Source: Competibacter_A sp002352125
GTDB taxonomy: Bacteria > Pseudomonadota > Gammaproteobacteria > Competibacterales > Competibacteraceae
Reading direction: 5' to 3'
Length of the DNA stretch: 64,000 bases
NCBI GenBank assembly: GCA_035441325.1
Contig: DAOROA010000008.1
Location: 28,348 to 92,347, forward strand
Of the stretch, positions 25,655-33,970 are shown piece by piece. Both the position numbers and the translations under genes were made by a program. The first letter of the stretch is position 1. Every line of letters starts with the position of its first letter. The notes beneath the pieces were generated by a model. It was not told the origin of the DNA and made no database searches. It worked only from the letters and a program-made list of their open reading frames with translations.

Positions 25655-27442
25655 CTAGCGGATCGCTTGACCCTGCTCGCCGGTCTTGCCCGGATCGAGC
25701 GATCGCGCCAGACCGACCAGAGTCAAAAATTCGCCCCGATAACCAAACGGGTCGTCGCCGCGCGCCCCTCTGGCCAGCGCCAGCACCTCGTCGTAGCCGA
25801 ACGAAGCGGTATACCGGCCGCCGCGCAGCAACTGCCCGAAGCCGGCCACCGCCGCCGCGAAGCGGAAGCGTTCGCTGGTCTCCTTCCAGTCTTTGACGAC
25901 TTGATCGCGACGGATCGGCCACTCTTGCAACTGGCTCACATCACCGTTCGGTTGCTTGTAGCGCAGCCGCAAGAACGCGATCTCGTCCCCGCGCGCCGCG
26001 CTGTCCGCAGTGGCCGGCTGACCGTAGCGCAACGGCTCGGTCAGACTGCCGCCGCTGCCTTTCAAGGCGATTTCGTACAGCGCGGTGACGGTGTGGCCGG
26101 CGCCGATGTCGCCCGCATCGACCGCGTCGTTGTTGAAATCCTCGCGCCGCAGAACCCGGTTTTCGTAGCCGATCAGCCGGTATTCCTCGACCAGTGCCGG
26201 ATTGAATTCGATCTGGATTTTCACGTCCTTGGCGATGGTCAACAGGGTGGCGCTCATCTGCTCCACCAGCACCTTGTTCGCTTCCTGCAAGGTGTCGATG
26301 TAGGCGTAGTTACCGTTGCCGGCGTCGGCCAACTGCTCCATCAACCGGTCGTTGTAGTTGCCGGTACCGAAACCGAGCGTGGTCAAAGCGATGCCGCTTT
26401 TGCGCTGGCTCTCGACCAAGTTTTTCAGCGCCTCGAAGTTGACGGTGCCGACGTTAAAATCGCCGTCGGTCGCCACGATCACCCGGTTGACGCCATCTTT
26501 GACGAAACCTTCGCGGGCGAGGTTGTAAGCCAGTTGGATACCGGCGCCGCCATTGGTGGAACCGCCTGCGCTCAGCCGAGCCAGCGCCGCTTCGATTTTG
26601 GCCTGCTGCCCGCCAGAGGTCGGTTCCAGCACTACGCCCGCCGCGCCAGCGTAAACCGCGATGGCGACCTTGTCTTCGGGCCGTAGCTGCCGGGCCAGCA
26701 GTTTCAGCGCAGGCTTGAGCAAATCCAGTTTGTCGGGCGCTTCCATCGAACCGGATACGTCGATCAGAAACACCAGATTGGCCGGTGGCAGCTTGGTCTT
26801 CGGCAACTCGTAACCTTTGATGCCGATGGCCATCAGCAGCGTTTTCGGGTTCCAAGGGGCCGGAGCGAGTTCGGTGCTGACCCGAAACGGTGGTTGACGG
26901 CCGTCCGGCAGCGGGTAGTCGTAGTCGAAGTAGTTGATCAGCTCTTCGACTCGCACGGCGTCGCGCGGCGGTAACCGGCCGCTGTTGAGGAACCGCCGAA
27001 CGTTGGCGTAGGAGCCGGTATCGACATCGATGCTGAAGGTGGAAACCGGCTGTTCGGCGGTGCGCTTGACCGGGTTTTCTTCGATTTGGGCGTAGTTTTC
27101 GCGGTCGGTCGGCTGGCTGGGCGCGCGCAGCGCATCCAGCTCCTGAGAGTGACCGGCAAGGCCGGCCGGTGCAGCGGCGCCGGTCGCCAATTTGGCCTCC
27201 GGAAGAGGTTGCGCCCACGATCTGGCCGGTTCGGGCAACGGACTGGCCGGCGGAGGCGGCGCGACGGCCAAGGATGCGACCGGCGCCGGTTTGGCGGCTT
27301 CCTCGCGCTGCGGCGCGGCCGTGGTTTGCGCGGCGGGGGTCTGATCCGCCAGCCGCATTTCCTTTGGTTGCTTCTCGCTGGGCGAACAGCCCACCAGCAG
27401 AACGGCGATGACGAACGCACCGAACGATAACGATTTGGGCAT
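25655..27442 (-). CDS. VWA-domain lipoprotein (YfbK-like)
   Basis: A 595-residue lipoprotein precursor with lipobox LLVGC (Cys19), then a Pro/Ala-rich linker to about residue 120. The von Willebrand N-terminal domain (VSTFSIDVDTGSYANVRRFL, LINYFDYDYP) comes next, then a VWA domain with an intact MIDAS motif DVSGSM (about residue 230), and a C-terminal DUF3520-type domain (FAAAVAGFGQLLRGG, DDPFGYRGEFLTLV). VWA domains bind protein ligands through a divalent metal; the ligand is unknown. Probably anchored to a membrane and facing the periplasm. GGAG lies eight bases before ATG 27442. It precedes the ECF sigma gene on the same strand and is divergent from the Ser/Thr kinase gene, so it may be a sensor or effector in that circuit. 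Confidence 0.9.
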   Translation of the reverse strand: MPKSLSFGAFVIAVLLVGCSPSEKQPKEMRLADQTPAAQTTAAPQREEAAKPAPVASLAVAPPPPASPLPEPARSWAQPLPEAKLATGAAAPAGLAGHSQELDALRAPSQPTDRENYAQIEENPVKRTAEQPVSTFSIDVDTGSYANVRRFLNSGRLPPRDAVRVEELINYFDYDYPLPDGRQPPFRVSTELAPAPWNPKTLLMAIGIKGYELPKTKLPPANLVFLIDVSGSMEAPDKLDLLKPALKLLARQLRPEDKVAIAVYAGAAGVVLEPTSGGQQAKIEAALARLSAGGSTNGGAGIQLAYNLAREGFVKDGVNRVIVATDGDFNVGTVNFEALKNLVESQRKSGIALTTLGFGTGNYNDRLMEQLADAGNGNYAYIDTLQEANKVLVEQMSATLLTIAKDVKIQIEFNPALVEEYRLIGYENRVLRREDFNNDAVDAGDIGAGHTVTALYEIALKGSGGSLTEPLRYGQPATADSAARGDEIAFLRLRYKQPNGDVSQLQEWPIRRDQVVKDWKETSERFRFAAAVAGFGQLLRGGRYTASFGYDEVLALARGARGDDPFGYRGEFLTLVGLARSLDPGKTGEQGQAIR

Positions 27443-27597
27443 GAGGCGTACTCCGTAAAATTTGAACTCACCGCTATAAACGCCGCGCCCGTCGAAACGG
27501 GGTTAAATCCTTGCCCGATGCTGGCTTGCCGTTTGCGTCGGCCTGGCCCATTATCCCGGTTTGATCGACGGAATTCCCGCGCAAGGCATTCACCATC

Positions 27598-28659
27598 ATG
27601 GAAACGCCCCAGATTCCTGGTTACCGGATCGAGAAAGTCCTCGGCAAAGGCGCCATGTCCACCGTTTATCTGGCGGTCCAGGAATCGCTGGAGCGGCGTG
27701 TGGCGCTCAAGATTCTAAGCCCCAGGCTGGCCTCCGATCCCACCTTGAACAAACGCTTCATCAAGGAAGCCCGCATCATCGGCAAACTCGGCCATCCGCA
27801 CATCGTCACCATCTTCGATGCGGGCAACTACGAGGACTTGTCCTACATCGCGATGGAGTATTTGGACGGCGGCACGCTCAAGGAGCGGATCAAGACCGGC
27901 CTGACGCCGGAGCAAGCGGTGACCATTTTGCGCCAGATCGCCCAGGCGCTGGGCTGCGCGCACCAGCAAAACTGCATCCACCGCGACATCAAACCGGCCA
28001 ACATTCTGTTCCGCAATCCCGAAACGGCCATACTGTCCGATTTTGGCATCGCCAAGAACCTGGAAGATAAAACCCAGTTGACCGCCGTCGGCTGGCGGAT
28101 CGGGACGCCCAATTACATGAGCCCGGAACAGGCATTGGCTAAACCGGTGGACGCGCGCTGCGACTTGTACAGCCTGGGGGTGGTGTTTTACGAAATGCTG
28201 ACCGGGACTCGACCATACCAAGGCGCGGATGCGTTCGAGACGGCCATGCTGCACATCAAAGGCCCGACGCCGATCCTGCCGGAACCGTTGCGCCGGTTCC
28301 AGCCCATCATCGACCGGCTGTTGGCCAAAGATCCCCAGGCGCGCTTTGCCAGCGCGGAAGAACTGGTGCAAGCCATCCAGAACCTCGACAAGCCGGGTTT
28401 CGCCGGAGCTGGCGCATCCCGGCCGGCTCCCTCCCGGCAACCGTCTTCGTCCCGCCCGCTTCGGCTGTCGCTTTCCCGGCTGCCATTCAGCCGGTGGCTG
28501 CACTTTCGGCGCTGGTGGTTGTCCTGGTTGCTGATCGCGTCGCTAACTGGTTTGGCGGTACTGCTGGCCTATCGGTTCCTGTCCGCCGCTTCGGCCGAAC
28601 CTCCTCCGGCGGTTCCGGCGCTTTCCGGTTATTCCGCTGCCGCTCAAGCCGCTCAATAA
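27598..28659 (+). CDS. Ser/Thr protein kinase, single C-terminal membrane helix
   Basis: A 353-residue Hanks-type kinase with all catalytic elements: glycine loop GKGAMSTVY, VALKIL lysine, HRDIKPANIL catalytic loop, DFGIAK and the APE-like SPEQAL segment. After about residue 265 a Pro/Ser/Arg-rich juxtamembrane stretch leads to one transmembrane helix (WLLIASLTGLAVLLAYRFL) and a short tail, so the kinase faces the cytoplasm and the periplasmic part is too small for a sensor domain. It contrasts with the degenerate kinase at 14.6-17.6 kb. It is divergent from the VWA lipoprotein gene (155 bp between) and ends overlapping the convergent DUF350 gene by seven bases. Confidence 0.94.
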   Translation: METPQIPGYRIEKVLGKGAMSTVYLAVQESLERRVALKILSPRLASDPTLNKRFIKEARIIGKLGHPHIVTIFDAGNYEDLSYIAMEYLDGGTLKERIKTGLTPEQAVTILRQIAQALGCAHQQNCIHRDIKPANILFRNPETAILSDFGIAKNLEDKTQLTAVGWRIGTPNYMSPEQALAKPVDARCDLYSLGVVFYEMLTGTRPYQGADAFETAMLHIKGPTPILPEPLRRFQPIIDRLLAKDPQARFASAEELVQAIQNLDKPGFAGAGASRPAPSRQPSSSRPLRLSLSRLPFSRWLHFRRWWLSWLLIASLTGLAVLLAYRFLSAASAEPPPAVPALSGYSAAAQAAQ

Positions 28660-29057
28660 GTCATGCACGCTGCGTTGAGGATGCCGATCGCCAGCGACAG
28701 CGCGCCGAGAAACCCGCCGATGGCGACCTTACCGGCCGGAATATCGCGGGCCAGATCGGGCAACAACAACCGTGCAGCCAGATAGACCAACAACTGGATG
28801 ATCAGGGCAGTCAGCCCCCAGACCGCCATATCCAGCAGACCGACGCTGTGGGCGATGGCGCTCGCCAGCGGCAGGACGAAGCCGAGAATGGCGCCGCTCA
28901 GGCTGGCCGCCGCCGCTGCGTTGCCCTCCCGGATCAAGGCGATTTCGCGGTAGGGCGTGATGAGGATGTACGCGAACAAAAACAACGCGAACAGGCCGAT
29001 CGCGGCGGCGAAATAGGACAGAAACGCGGGCAGGCCAGCCAGGGATTGGGTCAGCAT
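28653..29057 (-). CDS. DUF350 family membrane protein
   Basis: A 134-residue protein with four hydrophobic segments, matching the DUF350 (UPF0719) family: FLSYFAAAIGLFALFLFAYI, LSGAILGFVLPLASAIAH, AVWGLTALIIQLLVYLAAR and IGGFLGALSLAIGILNAACM. The conserved loop IREGNAAAAASLSGA is present. Function unknown; an inner-membrane protein. ATG 29057 follows AAGGA; the longer frame to 29168 lacks a plausible start. Its 3' end overlaps the kinase gene tail-to-tail. The SPFH gene upstream is on the same strand, 197 bp away. Confidence 0.85.
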   Translation of the reverse strand: MLTQSLAGLPAFLSYFAAAIGLFALFLFAYILITPYREIALIREGNAAAAASLSGAILGFVLPLASAIAHSVGLLDMAVWGLTALIIQLLVYLAARLLLPDLARDIPAGKVAIGGFLGALSLAIGILNAACMTY

Positions 29058-29254
29058 GAAAGTTTTCCTTCGGTTCGGACCGGATATCGGCAAAGGATAG
29101 CCCAAACCGGTTGCCCCACGAATCAGCCTCTTTCCCTCCAAAGCACCCGAAGAGGGCGGGTGCGGCATGTCGTCCTCGCCGCTTCAATTCCGCGCAAGTT
29201 TCGCTTGCCACTTATTTTTTCGGGCAATGGATAGCCTTATGCGCGTTCCAACCA

Positions 29255-30268
29255 TCATGGCGCCTTGCCCGTTATCGGCACCGAGGCCGTCGCGCTGGAC
29301 TCGGGCGCCTTGGCTGCAACCGGCGACAGATTAAGGTTCAAAAAAGGGATGGCGCCACGCTCGCTCAGCACCGTCAACGGCAACACCCCGTTCCAGCGAT
29401 CCGTCGCCACCAGTTGCACGATATCCGGATGAGCGGCAACCGCCGCGCCACGCGCTTGCAAGCTGGCCGCTTGCGCCTCACCGACGATCCGCACCGCTTC
29501 CGCTTCACCCTGGGCGCGGATAATCGCCGACCGTTTCTGTCCTTCCGCCTGGATCGCCAACGCGTCGGCTTCGCCCTGGGCACGCACCCGTACCTGTTCC
29601 GCCTCGAAGCGAATGCGATTGACCGTGTTTTCGGCCGCCACGGCGTCGTTTTTGGCCTTTACCGCCGCCTCCACGCTCGCCACGAAGGTCGGGCTGTACT
29701 CGATCTTGGCGATTTGCAGATCCAACACTTCCAGGCCGAACAGTTCCGCTAGCCGCGCCGTCACCGACTGACGAATTTCGTTGGCGATGGCTTCGCGCTC
29801 CTCGGAAATCTTGATGGTGTTGCGGCGGGCGAACACCCGCATAGCGCGGTCGGCGATGATCGGCTCCACGTTCTCGCGGATGCTGAAGTTGCCAAAACGC
29901 CCCACCTGGTAGAGCAGGCGGAACACCGCCATCGGCGGGATGCGGTAAGTCATGCCGATCGAGATTTTCACCCACTGGTTATCCACGGTGTACATGGTCA
30001 TGTCCTGCACCCGCAGGATGTCGAGCGAGACCTGCAAATGATCTACCTGATCGACCAGCGGCAGTTTGAGGTGGATACCTGGCCCATACGGCTCGCGAGT
30101 GGTCACCTCGCCGAAACGGCGCACACCGGCCATTTCGGTGGGTTCGACCACGAACAGGCTGAGCCAGATCAACAGTCCAGCCAGGATAGCGATGGTGATG
30201 ACCGGCTTTTTGAGCCAGCTCGACGTTGACAGCCGTAAAGTGGGACGGGGCAAGACAGGTAGCGGCAT
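29255..30268 (-). CDS. SPFH/Band 7 domain membrane protein (prohibitin/HflK-like)
   Basis: A 337-residue protein with an N-terminal membrane anchor (ITIAILAGLLIWLSLFVV) followed at once by the SPFH core (EPTEMAGVRRFGEVTTREPY, GPGIHLKLPLVDQV), a helical coiled-coil region (about 180-280, with repeated EAEQVRVRAQGEADALAIQA) and an Ala/Pro/Ser-rich tail. Members such as HflK/HflC and stomatins form large membrane-associated rings or microdomains and often modulate proteases. No HflC-like partner is adjacent, so the specific role is open. GAGGAG precedes ATG 30268. Confidence 0.88.
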   Translation of the reverse strand: MPLPVLPRPTLRLSTSSWLKKPVITIAILAGLLIWLSLFVVEPTEMAGVRRFGEVTTREPYGPGIHLKLPLVDQVDHLQVSLDILRVQDMTMYTVDNQWVKISIGMTYRIPPMAVFRLLYQVGRFGNFSIRENVEPIIADRAMRVFARRNTIKISEEREAIANEIRQSVTARLAELFGLEVLDLQIAKIEYSPTFVASVEAAVKAKNDAVAAENTVNRIRFEAEQVRVRAQGEADALAIQAEGQKRSAIIRAQGEAEAVRIVGEAQAASLQARGAAVAAHPDIVQLVATDRWNGVLPLTVLSERGAIPFLNLNLSPVAAKAPESSATASVPITGKAP

Positions 30269-30363
30269 GGCAAACTCCTCTTAGCGAGGTTTATCTTTTC
30301 GGCCAAATCAAAAACTTAAAAACAATGATAGCCCAAATCGAGCTCCCGAGAATTCAGCCGCGT

Positions 30364-30981
30364 TCAAGCCACGAAAAACAGGATGGTCAAATAATGACAA
30401 ACGCTACCGGCCAAAACGAACAAATGCCAAACCCCATGAAAATGACGCACTTTTTCGTCCAGAAAGTAAAACACCAAACCACCCGTATAAAAACATCCGC
30501 CCACCAGTAGCCACCAAAACCCCGCTATCGGCAACGCTGCGAGCAGCGGTTTGAGCGCCACCAACACCAACCAACCCATCGAGACGTAAACCAGCACCGA
30601 CCAACTGCGATTTCCTCCTTGGGGCAAGGATTCCACGAAAATCCCCAAAACGGTCAGGCCCCAGATCACCCCGAATATCGTCCAGCCCCAGCCACCGCGC
30701 AGGGTAACCAGCGTAAACGGGGTATACGTACCGGCGATCAGAAAATAAATCGAGTAATGGTCGAGCTTGCGAAAAAACTGCTTCGCTTTGCCGCGCAAGC
30801 TGTGATAAAGGGTGGAAACGGTATAAAGAAAAAACAGCGTCGCCCCGTAGATGCTGAAGCTGACGATTTTCCAGGGATCGCCCTGCCGCGCGGCGGCGAC
30901 CACTACGACCACCAAACCGGCTAGCGCCGCCACCGCACCGACCAGGTGACTGATACTGTTGAAACGTTCGCCTTTATACAC
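30364..30981 (-). CDS. Hemolysin III family (PAQR-like) membrane protein
   Basis: A 205-residue protein with seven hydrophobic segments, of the hemolysin III/YqfA family. Conserved PAQR-type residues are visible: RFNSISHLVGA, the Ser/His motif in STLYHSL, RKLDHYSIYFLIAGTYTPF, and the C-terminal HFHGVWHLFVLAGS, with histidines that bind zinc in related receptors. Despite the name, most bacterial members are not proven cytolysins; roles in membrane lipid homeostasis are suspected. The start is GTG at 30981 with GAGGAG about eleven bases upstream. Inner membrane. Confidence 0.9.
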   Translation of the reverse strand: MYKGERFNSISHLVGAVAALAGLVVVVVAAARQGDPWKIVSFSIYGATLFFLYTVSTLYHSLRGKAKQFFRKLDHYSIYFLIAGTYTPFTLVTLRGGWGWTIFGVIWGLTVLGIFVESLPQGGNRSWSVLVYVSMGWLVLVALKPLLAALPIAGFWWLLVGGCFYTGGLVFYFLDEKVRHFHGVWHLFVLAGSVCHYLTILFFVA

Positions 30982-31418
30982 GCGCTGACACGCTCCTCAC
31001 CGGTATTGGACGACAGCGGTTCGCTCCTGTTCGCCGTACCTGCCGCGACATGACGCGGAGGGGACAGCAGCCCCGGCGACATTTTTTCTGCGAAAAATCA
31101 TTAACTTGATTTCTGGAAAATACCCACACCGGTCCGCCGGTATTTTCGCGGCAGCTTCACTCGCGATAAATTTATCGCTTCGATTCGCCGGAACCTCGCG
31201 CGTTTTCGCTTGGTCTTGAGTCATGCGCTTGTATTCTCGACGGCGCGGCCATTGCGAGCGCGCCCCTTGCAGGATACCGTCGATGTTGCTCGTTCAGGCA
31301 ACATTTAAATATATTTTGCCAACGTTATTGTAATTGTATCATTAAAGTACGGCTCGATGATTCCGCCTGACCGCGCCCGTCCGCCAACCTATAGCCACCG
31401 ACTCTTTTGGAGCCTGCC
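30982..31418. other. Intergenic stretch with AT-rich promoter-like part
   Basis: About 440 bp between divergent genes. A 75-codon minus-strand frame (30997-31224) lacks a ribosome site and resembles no family. The part from 31300 to 31350 is much more AT-rich than its surroundings and leads into the hydrolase at 31419; promoter-like hexamers are listed separately. No RNA gene seen. Confidence 0.5.
31316..31342 (+). promoter_or_regulatory. Possible promoter of the 31.4-kb gene set
   Basis: TTGCCA (31316-31321) and TATCAT (31337-31342) are each close to sigma-70 hexamers but are separated by 15 bp, shorter than ideal. They lie in an AT-rich block about 75 bp before the GTG start at 31419. Low confidence. 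Confidence 0.3.
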
Positions 31419-33020
31419 GTGACTCGAACCCTATTTATCGGCCTGGATGGTGCCACCTTCCACATCTTGGACGACTTGACTCGCGACCGGCCCGGTCGAG
31501 GCATCGTCATGCCGTTTCTCAAGGAATTTATGGCGCGGGGCTTTCGCGCACCCCTGCGCTCGACTCCGCACCCGCTCACGCCGCCAGCCTGGACCACGCT
31601 GGTCACCGGCCGGAATCCCGGCGAGCATGGCATCTACGATTTCATGCGGGTCGACGACCGCCAACACGAGGTATTTTTCACGCTCTACGATCTTCGCGAT
31701 ATCCGCTGCGAGACGATCTGGAGCATCGCCAGTCGCCAGAACAGGCGCGTGGTTTCGCTCAATTTTCCGATGATGGCCCCGCCGCCCAAACTCGACGGCA
31801 GCCTGATACCCGGTTTCACGCCGTGGAAACACTTGCGCCGCAACATGACGCCAGAAACCCTATACGAACGGCTACAAGCGATTCCCGGCTTCCATCCCAA
31901 AGAGTTGGCTTGGGATTTCGAGCGGGAAAACCAAATCGGCGAGGAGATGGATAGCGACTATCTGGCCGCCTGGATCGGCTACCACCTGCCGCGCGAGGAA
32001 CTTTGGTTTCAGGTGGCGCGCAAGCTGTTGGTCGAAGATGCGCCCGACCTCATGGCGATCATGTTCGACGGCACCGACAAGATTCAGCATCAAGCTTGGG
32101 CTTATCTCGATCCCGACCTCCATCCAGCAAACCCCGACAAGATCTATTGCGAACTGCGGGATCTCTGCCTGAGCTACTTTCGCCGCCTGGATGGCTATCT
32201 CGCCGAGCTCGTCCGTCTGGCTGGCCCGGACGCACAGGTTTTCATGGCCTCGGACCACGGTTTCACTGCCTCGAACCGGGTGCTTCGCATCAACCGCTAT
32301 CTGGCCGAACTGGGATATCTGGTCTATCACGACATCGCCGACACCGATGCCGCCCGGCGGCGGGCCGCCAGTCCGTTCGCCTTTCTGGATTGGACCAAGA
32401 CAGTCGCCTACTGCCCTACCCCATCCAGCAATGCCATTCGCATCCGCGTCGCGCAAGAGCCCGGTCAGCCCGGCATTGCCCCGAACGAGTACGCTACCTT
32501 CCGCGCCCGGTTGATCGAACAGTTGTATGCGCTCCGGGACCCCATCACCGGCGAGCCGGTCATTCGCGACATCTTGACCCGCGAAATTGCTTTCTCCGGT
32601 CAAGCCAGCGCCGAAGCGCCCGATTTGACCTTGATTCTCGCCGATTACGGGTTCGTTTCCATCCGCAACTTGGAGCCTGCGGTCGTCGGCCGGCCCAATC
32701 CGGTCGGAACGCATCATCCCGATGGCATCGTTCTGGCCGGTGGCCCCGGCATCCGGCCCGGCTGGCACGACGAGCCGTTGCCTATCGCCGATATTGCGGC
32801 CGACCTGCTCTACAGCCTGGATTTACCGATCCCAACCGATTTCGATGGCCGGATCATGGCCGCTTGCTTCACCCCCGAGCAACTGCGCGACCGGCCGGTG
32901 CGATCCGGTCCCGCCACGCGCCCGGTCAAGGACGGTGCGGTGCAGGAAGACGCCATTCCCGCCGAAGATCGCGACAAAATCCTGGCGCAATTGGCCATGC
33001 TAGGCTATCTGGAGGAATGA
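31419..33020 (+). CDS. Alkaline phosphatase superfamily phosphodiesterase/pyrophosphatase
   Basis: A 533-residue protein of the type I phosphodiesterase/nucleotide pyrophosphatase group. It opens TRTLFIGLDGATFHILDD (first metal Asp), has the nucleophile Thr in PPAWTTLVTGRNPGEHGIYD, then LMAIMFDGTDKIQHQAW, the metal-binding MASDHGFTASNRVL and a late HHPDGIVLAGGPGI. This family hydrolyses phosphate diesters, pyrophosphates and sometimes sulfate esters; the substrate is unknown. No signal peptide is seen. GTG 31419 is preferred to TTG 31407 because GGAG lies seven bases upstream. First of a plus-strand run; its stop overlaps the next gene start. Given the sulfotransferases nearby, a role on a phosphorylated or sulfated (PAPS-derived) substrate is possible but inferred. 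Confidence 0.88.
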   Translation: MTRTLFIGLDGATFHILDDLTRDRPGRGIVMPFLKEFMARGFRAPLRSTPHPLTPPAWTTLVTGRNPGEHGIYDFMRVDDRQHEVFFTLYDLRDIRCETIWSIASRQNRRVVSLNFPMMAPPPKLDGSLIPGFTPWKHLRRNMTPETLYERLQAIPGFHPKELAWDFERENQIGEEMDSDYLAAWIGYHLPREELWFQVARKLLVEDAPDLMAIMFDGTDKIQHQAWAYLDPDLHPANPDKIYCELRDLCLSYFRRLDGYLAELVRLAGPDAQVFMASDHGFTASNRVLRINRYLAELGYLVYHDIADTDAARRRAASPFAFLDWTKTVAYCPTPSSNAIRIRVAQEPGQPGIAPNEYATFRARLIEQLYALRDPITGEPVIRDILTREIAFSGQASAEAPDLTLILADYGFVSIRNLEPAVVGRPNPVGTHHPDGIVLAGGPGIRPGWHDEPLPIADIAADLLYSLDLPIPTDFDGRIMAACFTPEQLRDRPVRSGPATRPVKDGAVQEDAIPAEDRDKILAQLAMLGYLEE

Positions 33021-33970
33021 TGCCGGTCGCCCGGCTTCCCACCGTCAGCCTCAACTATCTGCGGTTTCCCAGCCGAACCGACACGCCGCCTGGTGGCGAT
33101 CTGGTGTTGGTGCACGGTCTGGCCGCCAGCTTGGGGTTCTGGCATCTCGGTATCGTCCGGCCGCTGTCTTGGCTGTGCCGGCTCACCGCCTACGATCTTC
33201 GCGGGCACGGCCGCAGCGAGCTGCCCGCCACCGGCTACTCGATTCCCCGGATGGCCGACGATTTGGCCGCTCTGCTCGATCATCTCGGATTGGAACGCGT
33301 GCACTTGCTCGGCCACAGTTTCGGCGGCGCCATCGCCCTGCTGTTCGCCCACCGCCACCCGGAGCGGGTCCGCAGCGTCATCGTGGCCGACACCCGCTTG
33401 CGCGCTTTGCAGCCTTATCACCGCTTGCGCGACTGGAGCGATTGGCCGCACTGGCGCCCGATCCTGCGGCGCGCCGGCATCGAGTTGAACGACTCCGAGC
33501 CGGAAGGTGGCTACGAACTGCTCGTCGCCATGGCGCGAGCGCAAACTGGCGAAGCAAGCGCTTTGCCGCTGCCGCTGTTTCCGCCCTCGACCGGCGGCGC
33601 CCGCAGAAACGGCAGCGCCCACCGCTGGCTGCGATTGCAAGAGGTCACATCGATCAAACAGGACTTGCAAGCGCCCGACGGCTTGGTTCCGCAAGTCCTG
33701 CAAGAGATCCGGCTACCCGTACTCGGGCTATATGGCGAAAATTCTCCGGTGATGCCCACCGCTCGCGCGCTGCGACGGCTTTGCCCCCATTACGACCTGC
33801 ATCTGATCCGCCACGCCGGGCATTTTTTCCCGTTGACCCGCCCGCGCCGATTGGCTCACGCTACCTTGCGCTTCCTGGCGGCGCAGACTGGGCTTCCCAT
33901 TCGCCTGGAACAGATTATCGACGGCATCGACCATGATCGCGAACCCCAGCCGCTCTTTGCAGCCTTTTGA
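33020..33970 (+). CDS. Alpha/beta hydrolase
   Basis: A 316-residue alpha/beta hydrolase. It has the oxyanion HGLAAS segment, TAYDLRGHGRSELP, the nucleophile elbow GHSFGG with Ser100, and a C-terminal catalytic histidine in HAGHFFPLT. At the usual acid position the sequence is GLYGENSPVMP, where Asp is expected after the Asn position, so the catalytic acid may be Glu or lie elsewhere. A long insert (about 150-215) would form the lid. It overlaps the phosphodiesterase gene by one base, with GGAGGA just upstream; a second ATG at 33017 is an alternative start. It in turn overlaps the propeller-like gene by 38 bp. Esterase, thioesterase or lipase activity cannot be chosen; a releasing thioesterase for the nearby synthase is conceivable because the synthase has no such domain. 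Confidence 0.88.
   Translation: MPVARLPTVSLNYLRFPSRTDTPPGGDLVLVHGLAASLGFWHLGIVRPLSWLCRLTAYDLRGHGRSELPATGYSIPRMADDLAALLDHLGLERVHLLGHSFGGAIALLFAHRHPERVRSVIVADTRLRALQPYHRLRDWSDWPHWRPILRRAGIELNDSEPEGGYELLVAMARAQTGEASALPLPLFPPSTGGARRNGSAHRWLRLQEVTSIKQDLQAPDGLVPQVLQEIRLPVLGLYGENSPVMPTARALRRLCPHYDLHLIRHAGHFFPLTRPRRLAHATLRFLAAQTGLPIRLEQIIDGIDHDREPQPLFAAF

Noticed and set aside
30997..31224. 75-aa minus-strand ORF
   Set aside because: No ribosome site, no recognisable protein features, and it lies in a probable regulatory region.
32003..33016. Long upstream extension of the alpha/beta hydrolase frame
   Set aside because: It lies wholly inside the phosphodiesterase gene in another frame; the hydrolase starts at 33020 (or 33017) with GGAGGA just before it.
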